From positions 1 to 64,000 of the forward strand of contig JAIYAP010000022.1 of NCBI GenBank assembly GCA_027488935.1: a stretch of DNA of 64,000 nt. The letters run 5' to 3'. Source of the stretch: Saprospiraceae bacterium. Lineage in GTDB: Bacteria; Bacteroidota; Bacteroidia; Chitinophagales; Saprospiraceae. The notes under the pieces are model-generated. The model searched no databases and was not told the DNA's origin. It was given only the letters and a program-made list of their open reading frames with translations. This document shows positions 45,735-54,343 of the stretch, piece by piece; the first letter of the stretch is position 1; every line of letters begins with the position of its first letter. Both the position numbers and the translations under genes were made by a program.

Positions 45735-45771
45735 TATCAACTCAAATTATTCACTCAAACATTTTTACAAC

Positions 45772-46662
45772 ATGATTGCAATTATTGGCGCTTCCGGGAA
45801 CATCGGCAGCAAAACAACCGAGGCCCTGCTTGCTGCTGGCCAACAAATACGCGCGATTGCCCGTCACGCAGACAAACTCCAACCCCTGGTAGAAAAAGGC
45901 GCTGAAGCGTGGATCGGTGATGCCGCTGATTCGGAATTCCTTACCCGCGCTTTTGAAGGCGCGGAGGCCGTATTTCTGATTATTTCGGCACAAATGGATT
46001 CATCTGATATTGCGGCCTACCAAGATGTTATTGGAACGTCACAAGTAGCCGCCATTAAAGCAGCTGGCGTTAAAAATGTGCTGTTTATCAGTTCACAGGG
46101 TGGGCACACCGAAGAAAAAACGGGCATTGTGGCCGGTGTAGCACGTCAGGAAAAACGCCTCAATGCACTCGAAGGCGTGAACGTATTGACGCTGCGCCCA
46201 ACCTATTTTATGGAAAATACCTTCAATTCCATCGGTTTGATCAAAAATGCGGGCATCAATGGTTCGGCTATTAAACCCGACGTTTCGATGCCGATGATCG
46301 CAACCCAAGATATTGCGAAGGTAGCCGCTGAAAAATTGCTACAACTGCCTTTTACAGGCAAATCCCACCTCGATTTGTTGGGCGATCGTAATTATACACA
46401 AGTAGAAGTGACCCAAATCATCGGCGCTGCCATCGGAAAACCCGAATTGCCCTATGTTGAATTCAGTTATGCCGATCAAAAGGCTGGTTTGATGCAATAT
46501 GGTATTTCTGAAAGTGTTGCCGATGCTTATGTTGGCTTGTATGAAGGCATTAACATTGGACAGTTGTCGCATGGCGTGCGCAATGCCGAAACAACCACGC
46601 CGACTTCCTTCGAGTGGTTTGTTGAAAATGTGTTTAAACACGCGTACGCAGCAAACGCGTAG
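45772..46662 (+). CDS. NmrA-like NAD(P)-binding oxidoreductase
   Basis: 296 residues from ATG 45772. Rossmann fold with GASGNIGSKTTEALL at the N-terminus, then AEAVFLIISAQ, VLFISSQGGHTEE, LRPTYFMENTF, typical of NmrA/atypical SDR proteins such as quinone reductases or regulators that sense NAD(P). No catalytic Tyr-Lys pair is evident. A likely target of the TetR protein. The last two bases of its stop codon begin a 30-bp palindrome. Confidence 0.9.
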   Translation: MIAIIGASGNIGSKTTEALLAAGQQIRAIARHADKLQPLVEKGAEAWIGDAADSEFLTRAFEGAEAVFLIISAQMDSSDIAAYQDVIGTSQVAAIKAAGVKNVLFISSQGGHTEEKTGIVAGVARQEKRLNALEGVNVLTLRPTYFMENTFNSIGLIKNAGINGSAIKPDVSMPMIATQDIAKVAAEKLLQLPFTGKSHLDLLGDRNYTQVEVTQIIGAAIGKPELPYVEFSYADQKAGLMQYGISESVADAYVGLYEGINIGQLSHGVRNAETTTPTSFEWFVENVFKHAYAANA

Positions 46663-46690
46663 TAGTGACAAGTCGCGACTTGTCACTACT
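46661..46690. repeat. Perfect 30-bp palindrome at a stop codon
   Basis: AGTAGTGACAAGTCG (46661-46675) followed by its exact complement, without spacer. The stop TAG of the NmrA-like gene uses the first two bases. Core GACAAGTCGCGACTTGTC. Confidence 0.95.
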
Positions 46691-46724
46691 ACATGTCGAT
46701 ATGGGCGTATCACGTTGTTATATA

Positions 46725-46780
46725 TGGCGACAAGCAGTGACAAGTCGCGACTTGTCACTACTTGTCACTACTTGTCGCCA
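46725..46780. repeat. Second copy of the palindrome inside a larger hairpin
   Basis: Outer arms TGGCGACAAG (46725-46734) and CTTGTCGCCA (46771-46780) enclose a 24-bp perfect palindrome of the same core (46736-46759) and an extra half unit CTTGTCACTA (46761-46770). It lies at the 3' end of the minus-strand receptor gene. Confidence 0.9.
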
Positions 46781-46789
46781 AATATAACC

Positions 46790-48643
46790 TCAAAATATAT
46801 GCACCTGCGCCCCCACCCGGAACCAGCGCCCCGGCATATATAATGTTTGCGTTTCAGCATACCGAATTTCGCCATATTGAGCGTTGAAAAGGTTGGTGGC
46901 CTCGGCAAACAGGGTCAAACGTTTTCCCGTGTAAAAAATCTTATTGTCCACCACCGAATAGAATTCTTTGGCATCGCTGATTTGGTAGCGCTCACACAAG
47001 CGCATGCGCACACTGTGATGCAGGCGGCGGGTGAGTCGGTGCTCCAACCCCGCCGTAATTTGATGGCGCAAGTGATTGGGTGTATATTTTGAAAATGCCA
47101 CTTTTACATTCAAATCGGCATCTAAACCAGTATAACCCAAGGTGATGCGCGTCAACCAGGGATTGCCTGCGTAGAAAGCCGGGAAGTATATTTCTGACGA
47201 TACATCCACGCCACGTACGGTGATGCGGTTAAAATTCTGGGTTACCCATTTATCCGTTTCTATTGCTTTGGTCCAGTCGATGCTGTTGGTACTTGCTCTT
47301 TGAAACACCGCAGCCGTTAATTGCAAGCCCGATTGCAGGTATTTTATGCCTATTTCACTTGAAAACGCGCGTTCGGGTTTCAAATTGGGATTTCCTTTAT
47401 TGCCCGCATCTTCATAGTACAAATCGGTATACGTGGGCACCCGCCAGGTCTCTCCGGCATTCGCATATACCTTCCAGCGTTGCGACAATTTAAATCCGGC
47501 ATCAATGCCTGGGTAGGCAAATGCACCAAAATCCGAAAAATAACTGAATGCAATACCAGGGGTAATATCCAGTCGTCCACGGAACGCCGAAAAACGGTGC
47601 TCCACAAAGGCATTTTGCGTAGTGCGTGTGCGTTGCCCCAAGCGGTTGCTGTACAAGGCCGTATAATCCAAATTAATACCGATACCCGTAACACCCCACG
47701 CATTATTCCACTGGGTATTTAACTCGGCGCTCAAAACCTGACTGAGGTGAAAATTTTGAAAAGCGGCTGGGTTACTGCGTACAAAAACATAATGATCATG
47801 GTTGCGCCGCCAAAATATACGGGGTTTGATCACCCAGTTTTTGGCGATACGTCGGTATCCAACGCTTATTAAATTGGTCTGTATTTCCTCATATTGGTCT
47901 TTAAATTCCAATCGGCCATAAAACCCGTTGGCACCAAATTGCCGCTGGTTGTAATCGGCGACCACATCCCAATCGCCCCCCAGGGCCTTCCACTGTGCCT
48001 GGTAAAATGCATTGGTGGTTTTAAAGTCGGTATTGTAACGATAGCCATCCGATTTGGCAGCCGATAAAGCCAAGTGCTGGCGCATGTTTTTTATGGGAAT
48101 TGCCGCATACAATTGGGCGTTTTGGTAACTGAAATCACCACCTGTAAATCCTACACTTAATTTGCGGACAGCAGGTGCAGCCGTGACGATGTTCACTGCA
48201 CCAGCAAATGCATTTTGACCAAAAATCCTCGCACCTGGACCTTTTAATATTTCAATTTGCTCGACCGCTTGCCAGTCTATTGGTAGATTGAGCAAATGAT
48301 GGCCCGTTTGGGGGTCGTTTAGCCGAACCCCGTTCAGCAACACCAGTGCCTGATCAAATCCGCCACCACGTATGTGTAAATCGGCCTGCATACCGTAGGG
48401 CCCGCGTTGTCGTACATCCAGCCCGGATACACTTTGCAGTGCTTCGGTAATCGTTTGCACCGGCATGGCCTTCAACTGGGTGCGGGTAAGCAACGAAATC
48501 GTGCGACTTTGGGCATTAAATGGAAGTTCAATCCGGTTTTCCCGGATGAGGGTTTCGGGCAGTCGACGGTCTGTAGTGTCGGATTGCGCATGCATAACCC
48601 CATATAACCCTGTTAACAAGGCAATTACAAAATAATATTTCAT
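46790..48643 (-). CDS. TonB-dependent receptor, BtuB-like
   Basis: 617 residues beginning at ATG 48643, which gives a signal peptide (KYYFVIALLTGLYGVMHAQ). No carboxypeptidase-regulatory domain. Plug (TITEALQSVSGLDVRQRGPYGMQADL; QALVLLNGVRLND; VEQIEILKGPGARIFG) and a 22-strand barrel; the size and plug fit vitamin B12/iron-complex receptors of BtuB type. Divergent neighbour is a CbiA/BioD-like ATPase. No cobalamin riboswitch was seen in the 204-base gap, so B12 specificity is only a guess. Related palindromes flank the gene on both sides. Confidence 0.9.
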   Translation of the reverse strand: MKYYFVIALLTGLYGVMHAQSDTTDRRLPETLIRENRIELPFNAQSRTISLLTRTQLKAMPVQTITEALQSVSGLDVRQRGPYGMQADLHIRGGGFDQALVLLNGVRLNDPQTGHHLLNLPIDWQAVEQIEILKGPGARIFGQNAFAGAVNIVTAAPAVRKLSVGFTGGDFSYQNAQLYAAIPIKNMRQHLALSAAKSDGYRYNTDFKTTNAFYQAQWKALGGDWDVVADYNQRQFGANGFYGRLEFKDQYEEIQTNLISVGYRRIAKNWVIKPRIFWRRNHDHYVFVRSNPAAFQNFHLSQVLSAELNTQWNNAWGVTGIGINLDYTALYSNRLGQRTRTTQNAFVEHRFSAFRGRLDITPGIAFSYFSDFGAFAYPGIDAGFKLSQRWKVYANAGETWRVPTYTDLYYEDAGNKGNPNLKPERAFSSEIGIKYLQSGLQLTAAVFQRASTNSIDWTKAIETDKWVTQNFNRITVRGVDVSSEIYFPAFYAGNPWLTRITLGYTGLDADLNVKVAFSKYTPNHLRHQITAGLEHRLTRRLHHSVRMRLCERYQISDAKEFYSVVDNKIFYTGKRLTLFAEATNLFNAQYGEIRYAETQTLYMPGRWFRVGAQVHIF

Positions 48644-48668
48644 AGTTGTGTTTGTTTCTGGGCCGCAA

Positions 48669-48698
48669 GGTAGGGACAAGTCGAGACTTGTCCCTACC
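48669..48698. repeat. Palindrome copy 3, in the leader of the receptor gene
   Basis: GGTAGGGACAAGTC (48669-48682), two bases GA, GACTTGTCCCTACC (48685-48698). It shares GACAAGTC-x-x-GACTTGTC with the palindromes at 46661 and 46736, but its ends differ (GGTAGGG instead of AGTAGT). Further half-units (ACTTGTCC) follow at ~48703. Confidence 0.9.
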
Positions 48699-48847
48699 AC
48701 AGTACTTGTCCTTGTATCATAAGTATGTAAAAATAACCAATACTAATCAGTCGTTTCCCAGGATATACATCCAATCAATTTTCTATCTACCTTTCGCAGC
48801 TGTCCATCACGCATTCATTATCCGAACAAAATTTATAGAATCCATCG

Positions 48848-49978
48848 ATGCAGCACAAAATATACATCGCCGCCACCAACCAACATGTCGGAAAAACGAC
48901 CGTTACCCTCGGCATTTGTGCTGCGCTGCGCAATCAGGGTTACCGTGTGGGCTATTGCAAGCCCGTTGGGCAAGAATTTGTGAACCTCGAAAATAATTTA
49001 GTGGCCGATAAAGACGCGCTGCTATTTGCCAAAACACTCGGTTTTAACCTCGAACCCCATATCCATAGCCCGGTCATTTTAGGCGATGGTGCTACCCAGG
49101 CCTATTGGGATAGTCCGGCTGAATACCCGTTCCGGCGCCAAATTCAGGAAGCAGTACAACATTTTACCCCCGAATTATTTGACTGGGTCGTATTAGAAGG
49201 CACCGGACATCCGGGTGTGGGCAGTATTGTGGGTTTGTCGAATGCGGCCGTTGCGCGTATGATAGGCGCGCGGGTGATCCTCATTGTACGCGGCGGCATT
49301 GGCAAAACCATCGACGAAATGGCCATGAGCCTCGCCTTGTTTCACCAGGAGGGCGTGCGGGTCGAAGGGGTGATAGTAAACAAAGTTTTACCCGATAAAA
49401 TAGAAAAAATACGGCATTATCTGGGCAAAGTACTCAACGCCTGGGGCATTCCACTGCTCGGTGTGATTCCTTATGATGCGTCCATGATGTTTCCCTTGTT
49501 TGAATTAATCCGTACTTCCGTGCGCGGCAAGGTATTATTCAACCCCGAATACATGGAAAATCGGATCGCAGGCATCGTTACCGGCTCGCTGGTAGAAACC
49601 TACGACCTGCGCAACCAAAGCAATATCCTGCTGGTTTGCAATGCCATTCGATTGCCGGAAGTGCTCAAAAAAGTGATCAAAGTAGCGGAAGAACAAGGAC
49701 TTACGCACCCAGACATTGCAGGCATTTTAGTCACTAATTCCGAAGATGGACATCCGTTGGTGGCATCCGATGCGTATTGCATGGATTTTATAGAACGCTA
49801 CCAGGTGCCCGTCATCGAATCGAAATTGGATACTTACGGGGCCGCCCTGCGCATCAATGCCATTGAGGTAAAAATCAATACCCGCACCCCCTGGAAAGCC
49901 GCGCGCGCTACAGAATTGGTGCAGGAATACGTAGCACTGGACGACCTGATTACCATTTTTGAAACGCGTCCGGCTTAA
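48848..49978 (+). CDS. CbiA/BioD-like P-loop protein with DRTGG domain
   Basis: 376 residues. The N-terminal ~220 residues are a dethiobiotin-synthetase/cobyrinic-acid-synthase-like P-loop domain (Walker A ATNQHVGKTT, 9-18; VVLEGTGHPGVGSIVGLSNAAVA). The C-terminal part is a DRTGG domain (~235-340), the arrangement found at the N-terminus of the long phosphotransacetylase but here without the transferase half. ATP-binding is likely; the reaction is not known, and it may serve as a regulatory or signalling protein. It stands divergent from the receptor gene. Confidence 0.85.
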   Translation: MQHKIYIAATNQHVGKTTVTLGICAALRNQGYRVGYCKPVGQEFVNLENNLVADKDALLFAKTLGFNLEPHIHSPVILGDGATQAYWDSPAEYPFRRQIQEAVQHFTPELFDWVVLEGTGHPGVGSIVGLSNAAVARMIGARVILIVRGGIGKTIDEMAMSLALFHQEGVRVEGVIVNKVLPDKIEKIRHYLGKVLNAWGIPLLGVIPYDASMMFPLFELIRTSVRGKVLFNPEYMENRIAGIVTGSLVETYDLRNQSNILLVCNAIRLPEVLKKVIKVAEEQGLTHPDIAGILVTNSEDGHPLVASDAYCMDFIERYQVPVIESKLDTYGAALRINAIEVKINTRTPWKAARATELVQEYVALDDLITIFETRPA

Positions 49979-50095
49979 AAATAGCCTTGTAAAAGACAGA
50001 ATCGGTAAATAGTACCACCACCTGTTTGAAAAGCACCACAATTTTCGAACAGGCTACTACTACCTTTGTCTTACCATTTTAAATAAAACCCGCTT

Positions 50096-50899
50096 ATGTT
50101 GATTATTGGTTACCTCGCTTCGGCATTGATTGGAATTTCCTTAGGTTTGATCGGAGGCGGTGGTTCTATCCTGACCGTGCCGGTATTGGTGTATTTGTTT
50201 GGGGTAGACCCGGTTTTGGCGACGGCATACTCTCTGTTTATTGTAGGTACAACCAGTTTGGTGGGCACCTATCCCAAGTACCGCGACAACATGGTCAACT
50301 TGCACACGGCCTTCATTTTTGGCATTCCGTCTATTGCGGCGGTCTATGCCACCCGGGCCTGGCTGGTGCCAATCATTCCTAATCCGGTAGGTACGGTGGG
50401 CAATTTGGTGGTGACCAAAGCGGTTTTGTTGATGACTTTGTTTGCCGTTTTGATGGTATTTGCCTCCGTTTCCATGATTCGGAGCAAAAAAGAGGAAAAC
50501 AAGGCGTCGCAGCCGGAGATACCACAAAAATTTAATTACCCGATGATTCTGTTGGAAGGTTTAGTGGTGGGGACATTAACCGGTTTGGTGGGCGCAGGTG
50601 GCGGTTTTTTGATCATTCCGGCGTTAGTTTTGTTTAGTGGTTTGCCCATGAAACAAGCGATTGGCACCTCGCTGCTGATTATTGCAGCAAAATCCTTGTT
50701 TGGCTTTTTGGGTGATTTGGGGCATCAGGAAATGGATTGGCCGTTGTTGGGCAGTGTGACAGGTTTGGCGATTGTGGGCATTTTGATTGGGAACCGACTC
50801 AGCCGAAACATAGACGGCGAAAAACTTAAAAAAGCATTTGGATGGTTTGTGCTCGCCATGGGCATATACATCCTGGCAAGAGAACTTTATTTCAAATAA
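50096..50899 (+). CDS. Sulfite exporter TauE/SafE family permease
   Basis: 267 residues, seven to eight membrane helices in two related halves: GLIGGGGSILTVPVLVYLFGVDP (~18-40) and GLVGAGGGFLIIPALVLFSGLP (~155-180), the duplicated motif of the family. Members move sulfite, thiosulfate-type anions or sulfonates across the inner membrane; direction unknown. A TACCTTTG box is at 50061-50068. A thioredoxin gene starts 13 bases after the stop, then the CstB-like gene, so this opens the sulfur operon. Confidence 0.92.
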   Translation: MLIIGYLASALIGISLGLIGGGGSILTVPVLVYLFGVDPVLATAYSLFIVGTTSLVGTYPKYRDNMVNLHTAFIFGIPSIAAVYATRAWLVPIIPNPVGTVGNLVVTKAVLLMTLFAVLMVFASVSMIRSKKEENKASQPEIPQKFNYPMILLEGLVVGTLTGLVGAGGGFLIIPALVLFSGLPMKQAIGTSLLIIAAKSLFGFLGDLGHQEMDWPLLGSVTGLAIVGILIGNRLSRNIDGEKLKKAFGWFVLAMGIYILARELYFK

Positions 50900-50912
50900 A
50901 AAGAAGAAAATA

Positions 50913-51209
50913 ATGACATTCGCAGAATTGATTGATTCCGATAAACCCGTGTTGGTGGATTTTTACGCCGACTGGTGTGCGCCTTGTAAGGCCATGAAGC
51001 CTATTTTGGAAGATTTAAAGGCCCAAATGGGGGACGAAGTGACCATTTTTAAAATTGATGTGGAAAAAAACCAACTTATTTCCGAGCGCTACCAGATCCG
51101 TTCCATCCCAACTTTTGTTTTGTTTAAAAACGGCGAACCCGTTTGGCGCAAATCAGGGATGGCCTCTTCTACCGAATTGCAACGCGTAGTGCAAGAAGCC
51201 TCAAATTAA
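50913..51209 (+). CDS. trxA: Thioredoxin
   Basis: 98-residue thioredoxin fold from ATG 50913. Active site WCAPC (Cys22, Cys25; canonical is WCGPC, so the second residue of the dipeptide pair differs), IRSIPTFVLFKNGE with the cis-proline. Located between the permease and CstB-like genes, it could supply reducing power to the persulfide or rhodanese chemistry (inference). Cytoplasmic. Confidence 0.94.
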   Translation: MTFAELIDSDKPVLVDFYADWCAPCKAMKPILEDLKAQMGDEVTIFKIDVEKNQLISERYQIRSIPTFVLFKNGEPVWRKSGMASSTELQRVVQEASN

Positions 51210-51241
51210 GCCATCTAAACGTTGATTTAAAAAAAACATTT

Positions 51242-52651
51242 ATGACCATCGAACAAATTTATACGGGTTGTCTCGCACAGGGCGCCTATTTTATCGAATC
51301 GGAAGGCGAAGCGGTTGTAATTGATCCGCTGCGCGAAACAACGCCTTATTTGGACCGCGCCGCGAAAAGTGGCACCACCATTAAATATGTGCTGGAAACG
51401 CATTTTCACGCTGATTTCGTAAGTGGACACCTCGATTTGAGCAAAAAAACGGGCGCGCCCATCGTGTACGGCCCCACCGCTGCACCTGATTTTGACGCGA
51501 TTATTGCCCACGATGGTCAGGAATTTAAAATTGGCAAAGTTACCCTGCGTGTGCTGCATACGCCTGGGCATACCATGGAAAGCACGTGTTACCTGTTGTT
51601 AGACGAAAATGGACGCGAAAAAGCGCTTTTTTCGGGTGATACACTCTTTATTGGCGATGTAGGCCGTCCCGATCTGGCGCAAAAAGCGGCAGACATGACC
51701 CAGGAGCAACTCGCTGAAACCCTGTTCGATTCGCTGCGCAACAAAATTATGCCTTTGTCGGACGATATCATCGTGTATCCGGCGCATGGCGCTGGTTCGG
51801 CCTGCGGGAAAAGTATGTCGAAAGAGACGTTTGATCGTTTGGGCCACCAAAAACAAGTGAATTATGCGCTGCGGGCCGATATGACCAAAGCCGAATTTGT
51901 GCAGGAAGTAACCACGGGTCTGTTGCCGCCCCCTGCTTATTTTCCACTTAATGTGGCCATGAATAAAAACGGATACGACCCCATTGATGAGGTAATGGAA
52001 CGCGGTTCGCGGGCCCTTTCCCCCCGCGCTTTCGAAGCAGCCGCCAATGAAACCAGTGCATTGGTGCTGGATACCCGCAATGCCGAAGATTTTGCCAAAA
52101 ATTTCATTCCCAATAGCATTAATATCGGGATTGATGGCGGATTTGCCCCCTGGGTAGGCGCCTTGATTCCCGATGTACGCCAGGAAATACTGCTGGTCAC
52201 CGATGCCGGCCGTGAAACGGAAGTCGTACAACGCCTCGCACGCGTGGGCTACGACTACTGCATCGGTTTTCTGGAAGGTGGCATACAGGCCTGGATGGAT
52301 GCAGGCATGGAAACCGACCAAATTCAACGCGTAAATGCCGATGAACTGGCTGGTGTGGAACATGCACTCATTTTTGATGTACGCAAGCCCGGCGAATACG
52401 AAACCGAACACATAGAAGGGGTAAAAAATACTCCGCTCGATTTCATCAACGATGCCATGTCTGAAATCCCCAAAGATCGTCCAGCATTCGTGCATTGTGC
52501 GGGCGGTTACCGGTCCATGATTTTCTCGTCCATTTTACGGGCGCGTGGTTACGACCAAATTGTGGAAGTACGCGGTGGCTTTAAGGCTTTGAAAGACAGC
52601 GGGAAGTTTGAAACCGTTACCGAAGTTTCGGAACATGCCAAACATGAATAG
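51242..52651 (+). CDS. CstB-like MBL-rhodanese fusion, persulfide dioxygenase (copy 1)
   Basis: 469 residues from ATG 51242. The metallo-beta-lactamase domain (~1-245) has the persulfide dioxygenase (ETHE1/CstB) iron ligands: His54 in ETHFHADF, His110 in HTPGHTMEST, Asp133 in SGDTLFIGDVGRPDL. The first rhodanese domain (~265-350) has no cysteine in its active-site loop (VTDAGRE), so it is inactive. The second (~370-460) has the loop with Cys419 (HCAGGYRS). MBL, pseudo-rhodanese, rhodanese is the layout of staphylococcal CstB, which oxidises low-molecular-weight persulfides and forms thiosulfate. It would detoxify sulfide-derived persulfides. A paralog is at 57355. Confidence 0.92.
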   Translation: MTIEQIYTGCLAQGAYFIESEGEAVVIDPLRETTPYLDRAAKSGTTIKYVLETHFHADFVSGHLDLSKKTGAPIVYGPTAAPDFDAIIAHDGQEFKIGKVTLRVLHTPGHTMESTCYLLLDENGREKALFSGDTLFIGDVGRPDLAQKAADMTQEQLAETLFDSLRNKIMPLSDDIIVYPAHGAGSACGKSMSKETFDRLGHQKQVNYALRADMTKAEFVQEVTTGLLPPPAYFPLNVAMNKNGYDPIDEVMERGSRALSPRAFEAAANETSALVLDTRNAEDFAKNFIPNSINIGIDGGFAPWVGALIPDVRQEILLVTDAGRETEVVQRLARVGYDYCIGFLEGGIQAWMDAGMETDQIQRVNADELAGVEHALIFDVRKPGEYETEHIEGVKNTPLDFINDAMSEIPKDRPAFVHCAGGYRSMIFSSILRARGYDQIVEVRGGFKALKDSGKFETVTEVSEHAKHE

Positions 52652-52810
52652 GGTGTAACCGCAATTTGCCCTTAGGACATTGCTCCTGTCAATGTAAAAT
52701 TTCTTGATTTGACCTCAAAAAGGTCGTGATACGCGCAGGTGCTACCTGTGCCCTGACTTCTATTCCCTTTTTAACCACATTTTTCATAACCACTTTGTTT
52801 TGACGATATC

Positions 52811-53197
52811 ATGCAACTACTCAATTTTATTAAAAACCTCTTTGGCGGAACCGCAGGTGATCCGCTGCCAGAAAACGATACCAAACATCCGGCCCCAAAG
52901 TTTGAAAACCAGGCTGGGAAAACCTTTAAATCCGCTTTAAAATCGGATAAAAACGCCGTATTGCTTGATGTGCGCACGGCAGGCGAGGTGCAAGGCGGCG
53001 CATTACCCGGGGCGGTCAACATCGATTATATGTCGATGTCGTTTCGCAAAAAAATAGCCGAGCTGGATAAGGCCAAAACCTATTTTGTGTATTGCCGCAG
53101 TGGCGCACGTTCCATGCAGGCTTGCACCATCATGCACCAACAAGGCTTTGACGTGCGCAACCTGGATGGCGGCATTGGGGCATTTCCTTCAAAGTAG
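52811..53197 (+). CDS. Single-domain rhodanese
   Basis: 128 residues. No clear signal peptide, although the N-terminus (QLLNFIKNLFGG) is hydrophobic and may associate with the membrane. Rhodanese fold ~45-125 with the active-site loop CRSGARS (Cys95) and the LLDVRTAGEVQGG motif. It would carry sulfane sulfur as a cysteine persulfide, probably in the same chemistry as the CstB-like enzyme 160 bases upstream. Confidence 0.93.
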   Translation: MQLLNFIKNLFGGTAGDPLPENDTKHPAPKFENQAGKTFKSALKSDKNAVLLDVRTAGEVQGGALPGAVNIDYMSMSFRKKIAELDKAKTYFVYCRSGARSMQACTIMHQQGFDVRNLDGGIGAFPSK

Positions 53198-53287
53198 GAA
53201 TGCATTTGAATTAAAAAAACAATGGTTTTTAATTTAATAATAATCATTGTTTTACATTCCATATCAAACACCTAACCAAGTTAAATC

Positions 53288-53743
53288 ATGACAGCCGAAC
53301 ACAGTTACAACGTTTCGCTTCAGTGGGAACAAGACCGTAAAGGCATCCTGCGCTCACCCGAATTACCACAATCTATTGAAGTCGCCACACCACCCGACTT
53401 TCCCAAAGGCATGCCCGGTATTTGGTCGCCCGAGCACCTGTTTATTGCAGCTGCCGCCAGTTGTTTGATGACCACTTTTTTGGCCATTGCAGAAAATTCG
53501 AAATTGGAATACAGTGCATTTGCCTGTACCGCCCAAGGTATTGTAGATAAAGTAGAAGGCAAATTTCAGGTAACCGAAATTGTGTTGCAACCCACGGTAA
53601 CCGTTGCCAATGAGGCCCTGATTGAAAAAGCGCTACGTGTGTTGGACATGAGCGAGCGCAATTGCCTGATCACCCATTCTATGAAAACGGCCGTTAAAAT
53701 GGAGCCGACCGTATTGGTACACAGCCTGGAGGAAGCAGTTTAG
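53288..53743 (+). CDS. OsmC family peroxiredoxin-like protein
   Basis: 151 residues of the OsmC/Ohr family: WSPEHLFIAAAASCLMTTFLAIAEN (~48-73) and RNCLITHSMKT (~120) with the two conserved cysteines. It has the length and cysteine positions of OsmC; organic hydroperoxide or, in this context, persulfide reduction are possible. Gene context (rhodanese before, DUF2892 after) resembles other sulfur-stress loci. Confidence 0.93.
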   Translation: MTAEHSYNVSLQWEQDRKGILRSPELPQSIEVATPPDFPKGMPGIWSPEHLFIAAAASCLMTTFLAIAENSKLEYSAFACTAQGIVDKVEGKFQVTEIVLQPTVTVANEALIEKALRVLDMSERNCLITHSMKTAVKMEPTVLVHSLEEAV

Positions 53744-53776
53744 ATAGCCTATTCACACCTAAAACATACCATTGTT

Positions 53777-53986
53777 ATGCAAAAAAACATGAGTAACCTC
53801 GATCGCATCATCCGCCTGTTGGTGGCGGCTGTAGCTGTTTACGCCTATTACGCGGGTTTGGTAACCGGCACGGTGGGTATTGTTGCAATTGCTGTTGCGG
53901 GCATTTTTTTATTGACCAGTTTGGTTAGTTTTTGTCCGCTGTACCGGATTTTTGGGATTTCTACCTGTCCGATACCGGGGAAATAG
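53777..53986 (+). CDS. DUF2892 small membrane protein
   Basis: 69 residues. Typical DUF2892 opening NMSNLDRIIRLLVAAVAV, two membrane helices, ending FCPLYRIFGISTCPIPGK with the conserved C-P-L-Y and CP. In many genomes it is fused or adjacent to rhodanese (YgaP), where it forms the membrane anchor. Here it lies 33 bases after the OsmC gene, in a probable operon. Confidence 0.9.
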   Translation: MQKNMSNLDRIIRLLVAAVAVYAYYAGLVTGTVGIVAIAVAGIFLLTSLVSFCPLYRIFGISTCPIPGK

Positions 53987-54343
53987 GGGCTGGGCGGCTT
54001 TATTGGGTTCGCGGCAGATTGCCGACTTTTTTGTTTCGCGGTAGATGGTACACAGATTTGTTTCACAGATGCTTCACAGATTTTTCTGCGTAACATCTGT
54101 GAAACAAATCTGTGTACCATCTGCGCGAAAAATATTGCGGTCGGTTGTTTTACTGCAGATTGCATAGATTAGCACAGTTTTTTAAAGTTCGTTTTTTTTA
54201 AATCTAAGTCAATCTGGGCAACCTGCGGTGGTTTATTCGTATCATATAAATGTCTTAACGATGCATGGCTTGGGTAGTTATGCGATATGTGCAGATGGAA
54301 AGCCTATATAAATACTTAAATTTTCAACCCAAATATATTGATT
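53987..54343. other. Intergenic region with long inverted repeat
   Basis: 357 bases. The main feature is the 29-bp inverted repeat at 54043-54122; the rest is A/T-rich leader for the following gene. No reading frame is convincing. Confidence 0.6.
54043..54122. repeat. 29-bp perfect inverted repeat
   Basis: 54043-54071 (begins AGATGGTACACAGATTTG) is the exact reverse complement of 54094-54122 with a 22-base loop. Bases ACAGAT recur four to five times within. A REP- or MITE-like element is likely; it has no T-run on either side. Confidence 0.9.

Noticed and set aside
48644-48847. Cobalamin riboswitch before the BtuB-like receptor
   Set aside because: No B12-box-like sequence could be recognised; the region instead holds a palindrome.
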